Part shown: positions 1 through 5,876 of the stretch, one piece after another | Layout: each line of letters opens with the position of its first letter | How positions within the stretch are numbered: position 1 is the first letter of the stretch | NCBI GenBank assembly: GCA_028704125.1 | Contig: JAQVLM010000121.1 | Coordinates: 1-8,216 of the forward strand | Reading direction: 5' to 3' | DNA length: 8,216 nucleotides | Source: Opitutales bacterium | Lineage (GTDB): Bacteria; Verrucomicrobiota; Verrucomicrobiia; Opitutales; JAFGAQ01 | Notes under the pieces: generated by a model | Told to the model about the DNA's origin: nothing | The model's database searches: none | What the model saw: only the letters and a program-made list of their open reading frames with translations | Translations under genes and position numbers: made by a program

Positions 1-1
1 C

Positions 2-397
2 ATGATGGCTTATGCGTTTCTGTGTCATACAGCCCTCACCAGTATCTGCTACACATGGATCAGCCGCAACAACCCAGGTAGAGCCGAAAGTGCACTCCCT
101 ATAGTCGAAGCATCCCTCTGGGTGGGATTCGGACTACTCACCCTCGGCTTGCTGTGTGGGGCAGTCTGGGCGAAAGAAGCTTGGGGTCATTACTGGACAT
201 GGGATCCCAAGGAAACATGGGCGTTTCTGACCTGGGGTTGCTACCTGCTTTACTTTCACCTGCAACCCGTCTGGCGCAAAAACCCGCGATCGGCACTGCT
301 CTTCCTGGCTCTTGCCAGCATAACCGTCTTTCTCTGCTGGTTCGCCGTCAACGCAATGCCTTCGGCCGCTCAAAGCGTGCACACCTATACCGGTTGA
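2..397 (+). CDS. ccsA: Cytochrome c biogenesis protein CcsA/ResC family, C-terminal part (5' end outside window)
   Basis: This is the C-terminal ~131 residues of an integral membrane protein of system II cytochrome c maturation, the CcsA/ResC subunit. With its ResB/Ccs1 partner it exports haem and attaches it to apocytochromes c. The key evidence is the tryptophan-rich haem-handling signature at visible residues 56-71 (WAKEAWGHYWTWDPKE), the classic CcsA WWD motif. It is preceded by a membrane segment (about 37-57) and followed by two more (about 72-88 and 97-119). The protein ends in a conserved His-x-Tyr (His127), matching the family's terminal haem-ligand region. The reading frame is open to the window edge, and the ATG codons at 2 and 5 match an internal membrane segment of the family, so the true start lies to the left. 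The stop is TGA at 395-397. The family is near certain; whether the product should be called CcsA, CcsB or ResC depends on local naming. The next gene is convergent, so this is the end of its transcription unit. Confidence 0.9.
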   Translation: MMAYAFLCHTALTSICYTWISRNNPGRAESALPIVEASLWVGFGLLTLGLLCGAVWAKEAWGHYWTWDPKETWAFLTWGCYLLYFHLQPVWRKNPRSALLFLALASITVFLCWFAVNAMPSAAQSVHTYTG

Positions 398-588
398 TTA
401 GAAAAAGGCCTACCGTGTTTTCTCATCAACGCAAGGCATGAATTGCAAAATTCAATCCCTTGGAAAACTCAGGACACAGCCAATCATCAGGAGTTGATAG
501 TCGATCGGTTGATATCCCCAAACGGGGTGTGATGAAAAATAATGGGAAATCAGGATACTTCCGTTTCGGACTTGTTCAGGCCTCTTAC
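398..588. other. Convergent intergenic spacer with small repeats
   Basis: This spacer lies between the 3' ends of the ccsA-type gene and the RAYT gene. It holds no convincing gene or RNA. Three small structures are visible. One is a perfect 6-bp inverted repeat with a 4-nt loop at 439-454 (TGAATT/AATTCA). Another is a CCCC/GGGG hairpin with a 4-nt loop at 516-527. The third is a direct repeat GTTGATA at 493-499 and 508-514. None is followed by a T-run on either strand, so none is a standard intrinsic terminator. Confidence 0.5.
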
Positions 589-1575
589 TCAACCGAAGAC
601 ATTAACCTTCAGGTCACGCATCACCTTTAGTCCACCCCAGTCGGTGCCTTTCATGGTTGCAAACCGGGCCTTCCGGCTCTCAGGAAAACACTCCCGGTGT
701 TCTTCATAGATCCCCTTCAGGAAGAGTTTGGAGCCGATCGCCATCCCATCGCTGAAGTACCGCACCCTGCGCCGCAGCAATTCTGACATCTCCACCTTAC
801 CGCCAGTCCGGACCACCTCATCCAACTTCTCAGCGGGGATCACACCACGGTCTTTGTCCTGATCACCCTTGGGTTTTGCACCTTTTCCAAACAGACACAA
901 ACGATAGGCCGCAATCGCTTCCGCAAAGCTGCTGCCAGCATAGATGAGCCGGTATCCCTCTATAGCCGACGCCTTACCACCCATCGCAGCTGCATAACTG
1001 CAGAAACGGTAATCCGCCGGATCATCCACCTGCCCGGCGCGCACCGCGTTGAGATCGATGTAGGCCGCAACGGTCGCCATCGCATGCAGCGAAGGCTCCA
1101 CCACAAGGCTCTTGAAACGATCCATCCACAACGTGCCACGGTTTCCATACTGGTGGTTATACCAGATGCTGAAACGCTGCTTGAGCTCACGCATGAACAC
1201 CGACACATCCCCCATCCGCGCCAGCAGTGCCTCACGCACACGCTGAGCCTTATCATCGTTCCGTTCCAATATCTCCTCAAGCGCATCCGGAGTCATCGAA
1301 TACGGGGAGATACGACCACTCTCATGCAGCAGACGGAAACGCCGCAATATCTCCACGTCCGTTTGGGGCTTCTCATGTTGAACATGAGCCAAAATGTGGA
1401 AATGATTCGACATGATTGAGTAGGCCAGGATGTCCACCCCGCAGAACGCCGCCTGGCGGCGCATCATCCGGATGAACACCTCCTTTTCCTCATCCCCCAG
1501 CAAGTGGGAGCCCAGGCAACAACGGCTCATCAAGTGATATACGCCATCCTCAACAATGATACGCTTTCGCTTCAT
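589..1575 (-). CDS. REP-associated tyrosine transposase (RAYT, Y1/HUH family)
   Basis: This protein of 328 residues belongs to the IS200-like Y1 transposase superfamily, RAYT branch. Such enzymes nick and rejoin single-stranded DNA at REP-type hairpins and are usually single-copy and not flanked by IS ends. Visible evidence: an N-terminal start typical of the family (GVYHLMSR, residues 11-18), and the HUH metal-binding motif His58-Phe-His60 within SNHFHILAHV. The C-terminal part of the Y1 domain (about 134-156) holds candidate nucleophiles Tyr139 or Tyr143, followed by GTLWMDRFKS. An AAYIDLNAVRAG segment (about 170-181) is also typical. Beyond about residue 210 there is a C-terminal extension, including a YFSDGMAIGS segment and an ending of GLKVMRDLKVNVF type, which I associate with RAYTs from Verrucomicrobia and Planctomycetes. 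The ATG start is supported by a strong Shine-Dalgarno (GAGGAGG, 4 nt upstream) and a good promoter. The gene is apparently intact. The downstream neighbour is convergent; upstream is a methyltransferase on the same strand, 109 bp away. Confidence 0.88.
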   Translation of the reverse strand: MKRKRIIVEDGVYHLMSRCCLGSHLLGDEEKEVFIRMMRRQAAFCGVDILAYSIMSNHFHILAHVQHEKPQTDVEILRRFRLLHESGRISPYSMTPDALEEILERNDDKAQRVREALLARMGDVSVFMRELKQRFSIWYNHQYGNRGTLWMDRFKSLVVEPSLHAMATVAAYIDLNAVRAGQVDDPADYRFCSYAAAMGGKASAIEGYRLIYAGSSFAEAIAAYRLCLFGKGAKPKGDQDKDRGVIPAEKLDEVVRTGGKVEMSELLRRRVRYFSDGMAIGSKLFLKGIYEEHRECFPESRKARFATMKGTDWGGLKVMRDLKVNVFG

Positions 1576-1579
1576 ATTG

Positions 1580-1586
1580 CCTCCTC
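1580..1586 (-). promoter_or_regulatory. Strong ribosome binding site of the RAYT gene
   Basis: On the minus strand GAGGAGG lies 4 nt before the ATG at 1575. It is the best Shine-Dalgarno match of any intact gene in the window and fixes the RAYT start. Confidence 0.7.
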
Positions 1587-1616
1587 ATCCAGCTTAATTT
1601 GGGTTCTTTATTCAAA

Positions 1617-1644
1617 ATTATACAGCAAAGAGCCGTGGTATTAA
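1617..1644 (-). promoter_or_regulatory. Candidate sigma70-type promoter for the RAYT gene
   Basis: On the minus strand a perfect -10 hexamer TATAAT (1617-1622) is preceded, after a 16-bp spacer, by TTAATA (1639-1644), a 4-of-6 match to TTGACA. The predicted transcript would start near 1610, giving a leader of about 35 nt that contains the Shine-Dalgarno. The surrounding spacer is AT-rich. This suggests that the RAYT gene is transcribed independently of the methyltransferase upstream. The call is from pattern only. Confidence 0.45.
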
Positions 1645-1684
1645 CTATACATAGGATATTGATGATTTGCAATTTTGAGAACGA

Positions 1685-2332
1685 TCAACGCTCAAAGAGG
1701 TAACTGTGCCAATGCAATGCTCCTCTTCCGGCATAGTCCCGGTTCTCCCATTCTTTCATGAATCGGAATCCGGCACTTTCGCAAAGATCCATCACCCTTG
1801 CTCGATCCAAGGGAGCGTAATACCGTCCATCCTTATCCCGGCATTCATCGTCAAGCCCGGGCCGATCTTCCGACACCGTCAGAAACAGTCGTCCTCCCGG
1901 ATGCAGGAGCCCCCACATCTGGGAAAGCACCAGTTGCTGCAATTCCGGATCGATGTGCATGAGCATGGCGTTGCACACGATTCCCCCGAAACGCGATTTC
2001 CATTCGTTCAAGCGCTCCTCCGGAAGCGGCATTCCTTCATTGTGGATTCTGCCTGCCAATCCAGGGAACCATTTCTCAGTTTCAGCAATCAGGGTAACAG
2101 ACGGCTCGACCCCCCAGACCTCCCATCCGAGATCCTGAAGAAAGGCCATATCTGCTCCGCTTCCAGCCCCAATATCCAGAATCACCGCCTCTTTTTCGAA
2201 ACCGGAGACCATCCAATCCCGACAGACCCGTTCGTGGGTCCGGTAGCGTTCCGCATAGGTGGCGCCCATCCTGTTGTATGCATCAATCGTGGTTGCATCA
2301 ATCGTGGTTGCATCAATCGTGGTTGCATCCAT
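1685..2332 (-). CDS. Class I SAM-dependent methyltransferase
   Basis: This small methyltransferase of about 215 residues (from the chosen start) has a Rossmann fold. The SAM-binding motif I is clear, ILDIGAGSGAD at residues 51-61, followed by the acidic end of strand 2 (GVEPS, Glu76) and a motif near 118-128 (IVCNAMLMHID). A later HPGGRLFLTVSE segment (about 144-155) is the usual strand-5 region. The substrate cannot be told. The C-terminus (ALHWHSYLFER) resembles other small Methyltransf_25-type enzymes. The N-terminus carries a DATTI pentapeptide repeat coded by an exact 15-bp tandem repeat. The start is uncertain. ATG at 2332 has no Shine-Dalgarno. A TTG at 2371 in the same frame has GGGAG directly in front but too close. 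An internal ATG at 2269, just before GATYAERY, would skip the repeat. The gene is divergent from dapB and upstream of the RAYT gene, with no functional link evident. Confidence 0.82.
   Translation of the reverse strand: MDATTIDATTIDATTIDAYNRMGATYAERYRTHERVCRDWMVSGFEKEAVILDIGAGSGADMAFLQDLGWEVWGVEPSVTLIAETEKWFPGLAGRIHNEGMPLPEERLNEWKSRFGGIVCNAMLMHIDPELQQLVLSQMWGLLHPGGRLFLTVSEDRPGLDDECRDKDGRYYAPLDRARVMDLCESAGFRFMKEWENRDYAGRGALHWHSYLFER
2280..2329 (-). repeat. 15-bp tandem repeat in the methyltransferase N-terminus
   Basis: Three exact copies of the unit GCATCAATCGTGGTT (plus strand) at 2280-2294, 2295-2309 and 2310-2324 are followed by a partial copy GCATC at 2325-2329. Read on the minus strand the repeat codes for repeating Asp-Ala-Thr-Thr-Ile, immediately after the ATG at 2332. 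The unit is a multiple of three, so copy-number change keeps the frame. Confidence 0.97.
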
Positions 2333-2421
2333 AGAAGAGAAAAAAGTGAATTGACTCCGGGCGACAGTCAATCTCCCGTTTTCGGGCTTGACCTTGTCTG
2401 AACTGTGGTTGCGTTGGATTC
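2333..2421. promoter_or_regulatory. Divergent control region between methyltransferase and dapB
   Basis: Promoters for both divergent genes are expected here. The region holds an inverted repeat TTGAC/GTCAA (2351-2355 and 2367-2371, 11-nt gap) and a short CCCG/CGGG hairpin (about 2375-2386). A TTGACC at about 2389-2394 could be a -35 for dapB, but I see no matching -10 at normal spacing. No promoter can be assigned with confidence. Confidence 0.35.
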
Positions 2422-3156
2422 ATGTCAGTCAAGATCCTTCTCATTGGTTCCGAAGGTCGAATGGGGAAAGCCATTCAATCCATCGCCCCCGAATATGGCA
2501 TCGAGGTTGTCGCTGCTATTGACATTGGCCAAAACCCTGCGGACCACATCGCAAGCTGCGATGTCGTGGTTGATTTCAGCCACAAGACGGTAACGGCGGA
2601 TATCGTAAAACTGGCGGCCCAACACAGAAAACCGATTGTGATTGGAACCACCGGGCATTCTGAAGAAGAACGGAAGGATATCCTGAAGCACGCATCGGAA
2701 ATCCCGATGGTCTGGTCCGGCAACTACTCGCTCGGGGTCAACCTGCTCTTTTATCTCACTTCGAAAGCTGCGGCTGCGCTTCCATCCGAATACGAACCCG
2801 AAATCGTCGAGATTCATCATCATTTCAAGAAAGATGCACCCAGCGGGACAGCAGAGGACCTTACCCGCCGGATTTGCGCCGCCCGCGAATGGGATATCGG
2901 GAAAAACAAGATCAACGGACGATCCGGTATGCCGGGAGAGCGTCCACAGGCCGAAATCGGAGTCCATGCACTGAGGGGTGGAGATGTTGTGGGAGAACAT
3001 ACGGTCTATTTCTTTGGCCAAGGCGAACGGATCGAAATCAAACACACCGCTACCGACCGCAACATTCTGGCAAAAGGAGCCATAAAGGCCACCCAGTGGA
3101 TCGCCGGACGGAAACCCGGTTTCTACGAAATGCAGGATATTCTGGGGTTACGATAA
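2422..3156 (+). CDS. dapB: 4-hydroxy-tetrahydrodipicolinate reductase
   Basis: DapB is the cytoplasmic enzyme that reduces 4-hydroxy-tetrahydrodipicolinate with NAD(P)H, in the diaminopimelate/lysine pathway that also feeds peptidoglycan. Visible evidence: an N-terminal dinucleotide-binding loop GSEGRMG (residues 9-15); DFS (51-53) and GTTG (75-78), both family-typical; and the signature EIHHHFKKDAPSGTA (130-144). In the signature, His132 and Lys136 align with E. coli catalytic His159 and Lys163. The C-terminal part holds the usual GERPQAEIGVHALRGGDVVGEH-type region and a conserved TDRNILAKGA block (211-220). The length of 244 residues is at the short end of the family (E. coli about 273) but all key elements are present. 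The start is ATG with only a weak GGA in front. ruvA follows after 24 bp on the same strand, so the two are likely co-transcribed. No dapA lies beside it in this window. Confidence 0.96.
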   Translation: MSVKILLIGSEGRMGKAIQSIAPEYGIEVVAAIDIGQNPADHIASCDVVVDFSHKTVTADIVKLAAQHRKPIVIGTTGHSEEERKDILKHASEIPMVWSGNYSLGVNLLFYLTSKAAAALPSEYEPEIVEIHHHFKKDAPSGTAEDLTRRICAAREWDIGKNKINGRSGMPGERPQAEIGVHALRGGDVVGEHTVYFFGQGERIEIKHTATDRNILAKGAIKATQWIAGRKPGFYEMQDILGLR

Positions 3157-3180
3157 CCCCACAACCTACTTTGAAGCACC

Positions 3181-3795
3181 ATGTTTGCCCATATCCAGGG
3201 AATTCTATCGGAATCGGCCCCGTTAAGGGCAGTCATCGACGTTCAGGGGGTCGGATACGAGCTTCACATTCCCCTTCTCACTGCGGAAAAGCTTCCGCCC
3301 ATCGGGAATGCGGTCAAGTTACTGACTCATCTGGTGATCAGGGAGGATGCCCATACCCTATTCGGATTCTTCACCGCTGATGAGCGTTCAGCCTTCATCG
3401 CGCTTACGGAGAAGGTCTCAGGGATCGGCCCCAAAACCGCACTGAGCATACTCAGTCGGTTTTCGCCGGCCAATCTGCGTTCCGCCATTGTCACCGGCGA
3501 TGTTGCTGCATTGACGAAGTGCCCCGGAATCGGGAAAAAGACAGCTGAGCGACTCATTCTGGAGCTTCGGGATGTATTCTCAATGGCATCCGCGCCTGGA
3601 GCAGGAGCCTCGGCATCTCCCTTCATCACCGGTTCTCCCGCACAACCTGCCACACCCCGTGAAGATGCGATGGCCGCTCTGATCACACTCGGATTCAAGC
3701 CTGCCGATGCCGCCAAGCGGGTTGAAACCGCGCTCCTCAAGCAGGGACAAGACGCATCAGCCGAAAGCCTCATCCGGATCGCGCTTGCTCAATGA
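3181..3795 (+). CDS. ruvA: Holliday junction branch migration protein RuvA
   Basis: RuvA binds four-way DNA junctions as a tetramer and loads the RuvB motor for branch migration in recombinational repair. The 204-residue length is typical (E. coli 203). The N-terminal OB-fold domain (about 1-64) starts MFAHIQGIL, and the acidic pin region REDAHTLFGF has Glu55 and Asp56 at the same numbers as in E. coli. Domain II holds two helix-hairpin-helix motifs, VSGIGPKTAL (79-88) and CPGIGKKTAERL (114-125). A low-complexity Ala/Ser/Pro linker (about 136-160) leads to the C-terminal RuvB-binding domain (about 161-204; EDAMAALITLGFKPADAAKRV). The start is ATG with a poor Shine-Dalgarno, 24 bp after dapB. 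No ruvB or ruvC follows; the next gene is convergent, so the ruv genes are not clustered here. A perfect 8-bp inverted repeat spans the stop codon. Confidence 0.97.
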   Translation: MFAHIQGILSESAPLRAVIDVQGVGYELHIPLLTAEKLPPIGNAVKLLTHLVIREDAHTLFGFFTADERSAFIALTEKVSGIGPKTALSILSRFSPANLRSAIVTGDVAALTKCPGIGKKTAERLILELRDVFSMASAPGAGASASPFITGSPAQPATPREDAMAALITLGFKPADAAKRVETALLKQGQDASAESLIRIALAQ

Positions 3796-3805
3796 GCGCA
3801 AGCGC
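3781..3805 (+). repeat. 8-bp inverted repeat across the ruvA stop codon
   Basis: GCGCTTGC (3781-3788) and GCAAGCGC (3798-3805) form a perfect, GC-rich 8-bp stem with a 9-nt loop containing the TGA stop at 3793-3795. No T-run follows, so it is not a standard rho-independent terminator, but it could stabilise the 3' end or slow transcription at the end of dapB-ruvA. Confidence 0.6.
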
Positions 3806-3876
3806 CACCTGCGGTTTCCACTTGCACGCCAAACATTCCATGCTTTTCCATTCTATGAAACACACCTGCTTCGCTC

Positions 3877-3895
3877 CAACACGGGACTTGTGTTG
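3877..3895. terminator. Weak hairpin between convergent ruvA and peptidase genes
   Basis: CAACAC (3877-3882) and GTGTTG (3890-3895) form a perfect 6-bp stem with a 7-nt loop, placed 14 bp beyond the peptidase stop and 81 bp beyond the ruvA stop. There is no T-run on either strand, so a terminator role is suggested only by its place between converging genes. Confidence 0.25.
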
Positions 3896-3909
3896 ATAAT
3901 AATGGTCGC

Positions 3910-5856
3910 CTACAATCCGGCTTGATTGAGCAGCCGCTGGTAAAAAGCCCATTCAATTGCCATACACTGCTCAACGGTTTCTGCCATACGGAATCCATGA
4001 CCCTCACCGGGGAAATAGTGGGCCTCAACCGGCACTCCCTGCTTGATAAGATCCGCTTCCATTCTGCGGGTCTGCTCCGCCGGAACCACATCGTCATCCA
4101 GTCCCTGGAAGAACAAGACCGGACTCCGTATCGAGGAAACATGATGGATGGGAGAACGTTGACGAATGTTCTTCAACAAGTCCTCATCCGGTCCGAGCAG
4201 GTAGTATTCATAGCCTGACTCAAACTTGTGAGTGCTGGCACTTAGCGCCGCAAGATCGGCCACCCCATAGTAGACGGTCGCACCCAAAAATGAATCCTTT
4301 TGGATCAAGGCATTCAGGGCGGTGAAACCGCCGGCACTACTCCCTTTGAGGAATACCGCGTTCTCGGCAATCAATCCCTTTGAACGGAGATGATCCACCA
4401 CCGCAATTGTATCCTCCACGTCCACAATTCCCCAATTGTTCCGGATACGCTCACGGTATGCCCTGCCATATCCCGTACTGCCCCCATAGTTGACATCGAT
4501 GAGGGCAAACCCGCGTTGCGTCCAATACTGCACCTTCAAGTCGAGGTAGCTCTCGGAACAAGCCGTGGGACCGCCATGACATACGACTATGGCGGGAGGC
4601 GGGTTATCCGGACCGGAGGATGGGCGCTCCTCACATGGAGGGTAAAAAATGTAGGGGATCTCTCCAGCATAGTGTTCCGCCTTCATGCGGGAAACCACGC
4701 CTATCGAAAAACGGGATATCACCGTGCCAACTGCCTCTGTCTCGAGAAGATACTGCCCTTCATTGCTAAGGTCCCAGCAAATCCACTTTTTGAAAGTTCC
4801 CGGATCGGCACCAAGGAACACCAGATGCCATCCATCCACACTGACCGAATCAATATGGGTGTAAGGACAATCCAAAATCTCAAAGGTTTCAGTCGCAAGG
4901 TCCAGTTTCCCCAGATGCCAACGGTCATACTCAAAGAATGCGATGATCGCGAACCCCTTATCCGAAATCCCGAAGGTCTTCATACCAAAGACCCACTGAG
5001 GAAGACCCATCTCAGCCTTTCGAGCCACCAGACAACGATGATCCCGCCCATCCCAAACCCATAGATTGGCCCAACCATAGGCATCCGAAACATGATACAA
5101 ACGACCGTCGAATCCCCAGGTGGGTTGAAAAACCTGTTCCTCACGTCCTCCGGTGACCAGAACGGCCTCCCGCATATCGACTCCGGATGGAACACAAGGA
5201 GCGCACCACAGTTCGGTTCCGCCCCAAGGCATGCCGGGCAAGTCCCAACAGAGCCAGGACACCCTTCTCCCGTCGGGACTAACAGAGGGGTTGGAGTAAA
5301 AATCCCTACCCGACAATAGGGTCTCAAATCCGTGGGAGGGATGATCAACCGACAGCCTCACAACTGAATTGACCGGGAAACGCTGTCCTTGCACCTCATC
5401 CTCTGCAACCATCAAAAGGGATCGCTGCACCGGACAGAAAAACAAATCCGCAACCAATCTCGCCCCGAGTTCTATCAACTGAACAGCCCGTTCACCGGGA
5501 CGACGCCAGAAAATCGAACGACTACGGTCGTCCACCCAGAACACATCACCGGACGGGGAGGCAGTCCACGCACCGCCTCCGTAGCCATGAACCCTGGTTC
5601 GGACATTGTGATCCGACAGAGAGACGGGATATGGAACCCCTCCTGGCAAACAGGCCATGAGCACACTCCGGCCCTTCTGATCGGGTCGAGTCTCCACCCA
5701 GAAGATTTCCCCGCAACAGACACCAGTCTCCTGAATCTTGCGATTACTGCGACCCAATTCACTTGCACTGAGAATCGGCTCCAGGCGTGCGTACACATAT
5801 CCCTCCGCCGAGGCCTTGGCTTCGGATTGGAGAGGATTTGTTTTTTCGTCCGCCAC
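3910..5856 (-). CDS. S9-family prolyl oligopeptidase-like peptidase (acylaminoacyl/dipeptidyl peptidase type)
   Basis: This serine peptidase of 648 residues has the prolyl-oligopeptidase layout. An N-terminal beta-propeller (about 1-400) contains the RVHGYGGGAW segment (88-97) and WD/PD40-like stretches such as NPSVSPDGRRVSWLCWD (189-205). A C-terminal alpha/beta hydrolase domain follows (about 400-648). Catalytic elements are visible: oxyanion strand HGGP (427-430), the DVNYGGSTGYGRAYR block (454-468), the GSSAGG nucleophile elbow with Ser507, probable Asp588 in QGLDDDVVP, and His620 in GEGHGF. No signal peptide is present, so it should be cytoplasmic, trimming short peptides. The start is GTG at 5856 with a weak GCGGG upstream. 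thrS ends 20 bp before it on the same strand, so it is probably co-transcribed downstream of thrS. The exact specificity (acylaminoacyl versus dipeptidyl) cannot be read from sequence. Confidence 0.92.
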   Translation of the reverse strand: MADEKTNPLQSEAKASAEGYVYARLEPILSASELGRSNRKIQETGVCCGEIFWVETRPDQKGRSVLMACLPGGVPYPVSLSDHNVRTRVHGYGGGAWTASPSGDVFWVDDRSRSIFWRRPGERAVQLIELGARLVADLFFCPVQRSLLMVAEDEVQGQRFPVNSVVRLSVDHPSHGFETLLSGRDFYSNPSVSPDGRRVSWLCWDLPGMPWGGTELWCAPCVPSGVDMREAVLVTGGREEQVFQPTWGFDGRLYHVSDAYGWANLWVWDGRDHRCLVARKAEMGLPQWVFGMKTFGISDKGFAIIAFFEYDRWHLGKLDLATETFEILDCPYTHIDSVSVDGWHLVFLGADPGTFKKWICWDLSNEGQYLLETEAVGTVISRFSIGVVSRMKAEHYAGEIPYIFYPPCEERPSSGPDNPPPAIVVCHGGPTACSESYLDLKVQYWTQRGFALIDVNYGGSTGYGRAYRERIRNNWGIVDVEDTIAVVDHLRSKGLIAENAVFLKGSSAGGFTALNALIQKDSFLGATVYYGVADLAALSASTHKFESGYEYYLLGPDEDLLKNIRQRSPIHHVSSIRSPVLFFQGLDDDVVPAEQTRRMEADLIKQGVPVEAHYFPGEGHGFRMAETVEQCMAIEWAFYQRLLNQAGL

Positions 5857-5876
5857 AATACCCGCTGAAACAGTGC

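Noticed and set aside
439..454. Inverted repeat TGAATT/AATTCA as a terminator for the ccsA-type gene
   Set aside because: The stem is AT-rich and weak, and no T-run follows.
2280..2329. Tandem repeat as a CRISPR or iteron array
   Set aside because: The copies are directly adjacent with no spacers, lie inside a coding frame and keep that frame, and no replication or cas gene is nearby.
1706..2401. Open frame of 231 codons on the plus strand opposite the methyltransferase
   Set aside because: The minus-strand frame has the SAM-binding motif. The plus-strand one has none and merely reads the tandem repeat as CINRG pentads.
2405..2412. GTGGTTGC before dapB as a fourth copy of the 15-bp repeat
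   Set aside because: Only 8 bases match and the rest of the unit diverges. It is out of register and can be chance.
2425..3045. Long open frame on the minus strand opposite dapB
   Set aside because: It is a shadow of dapB with no recognisable domain and composition typical of an antisense reading.
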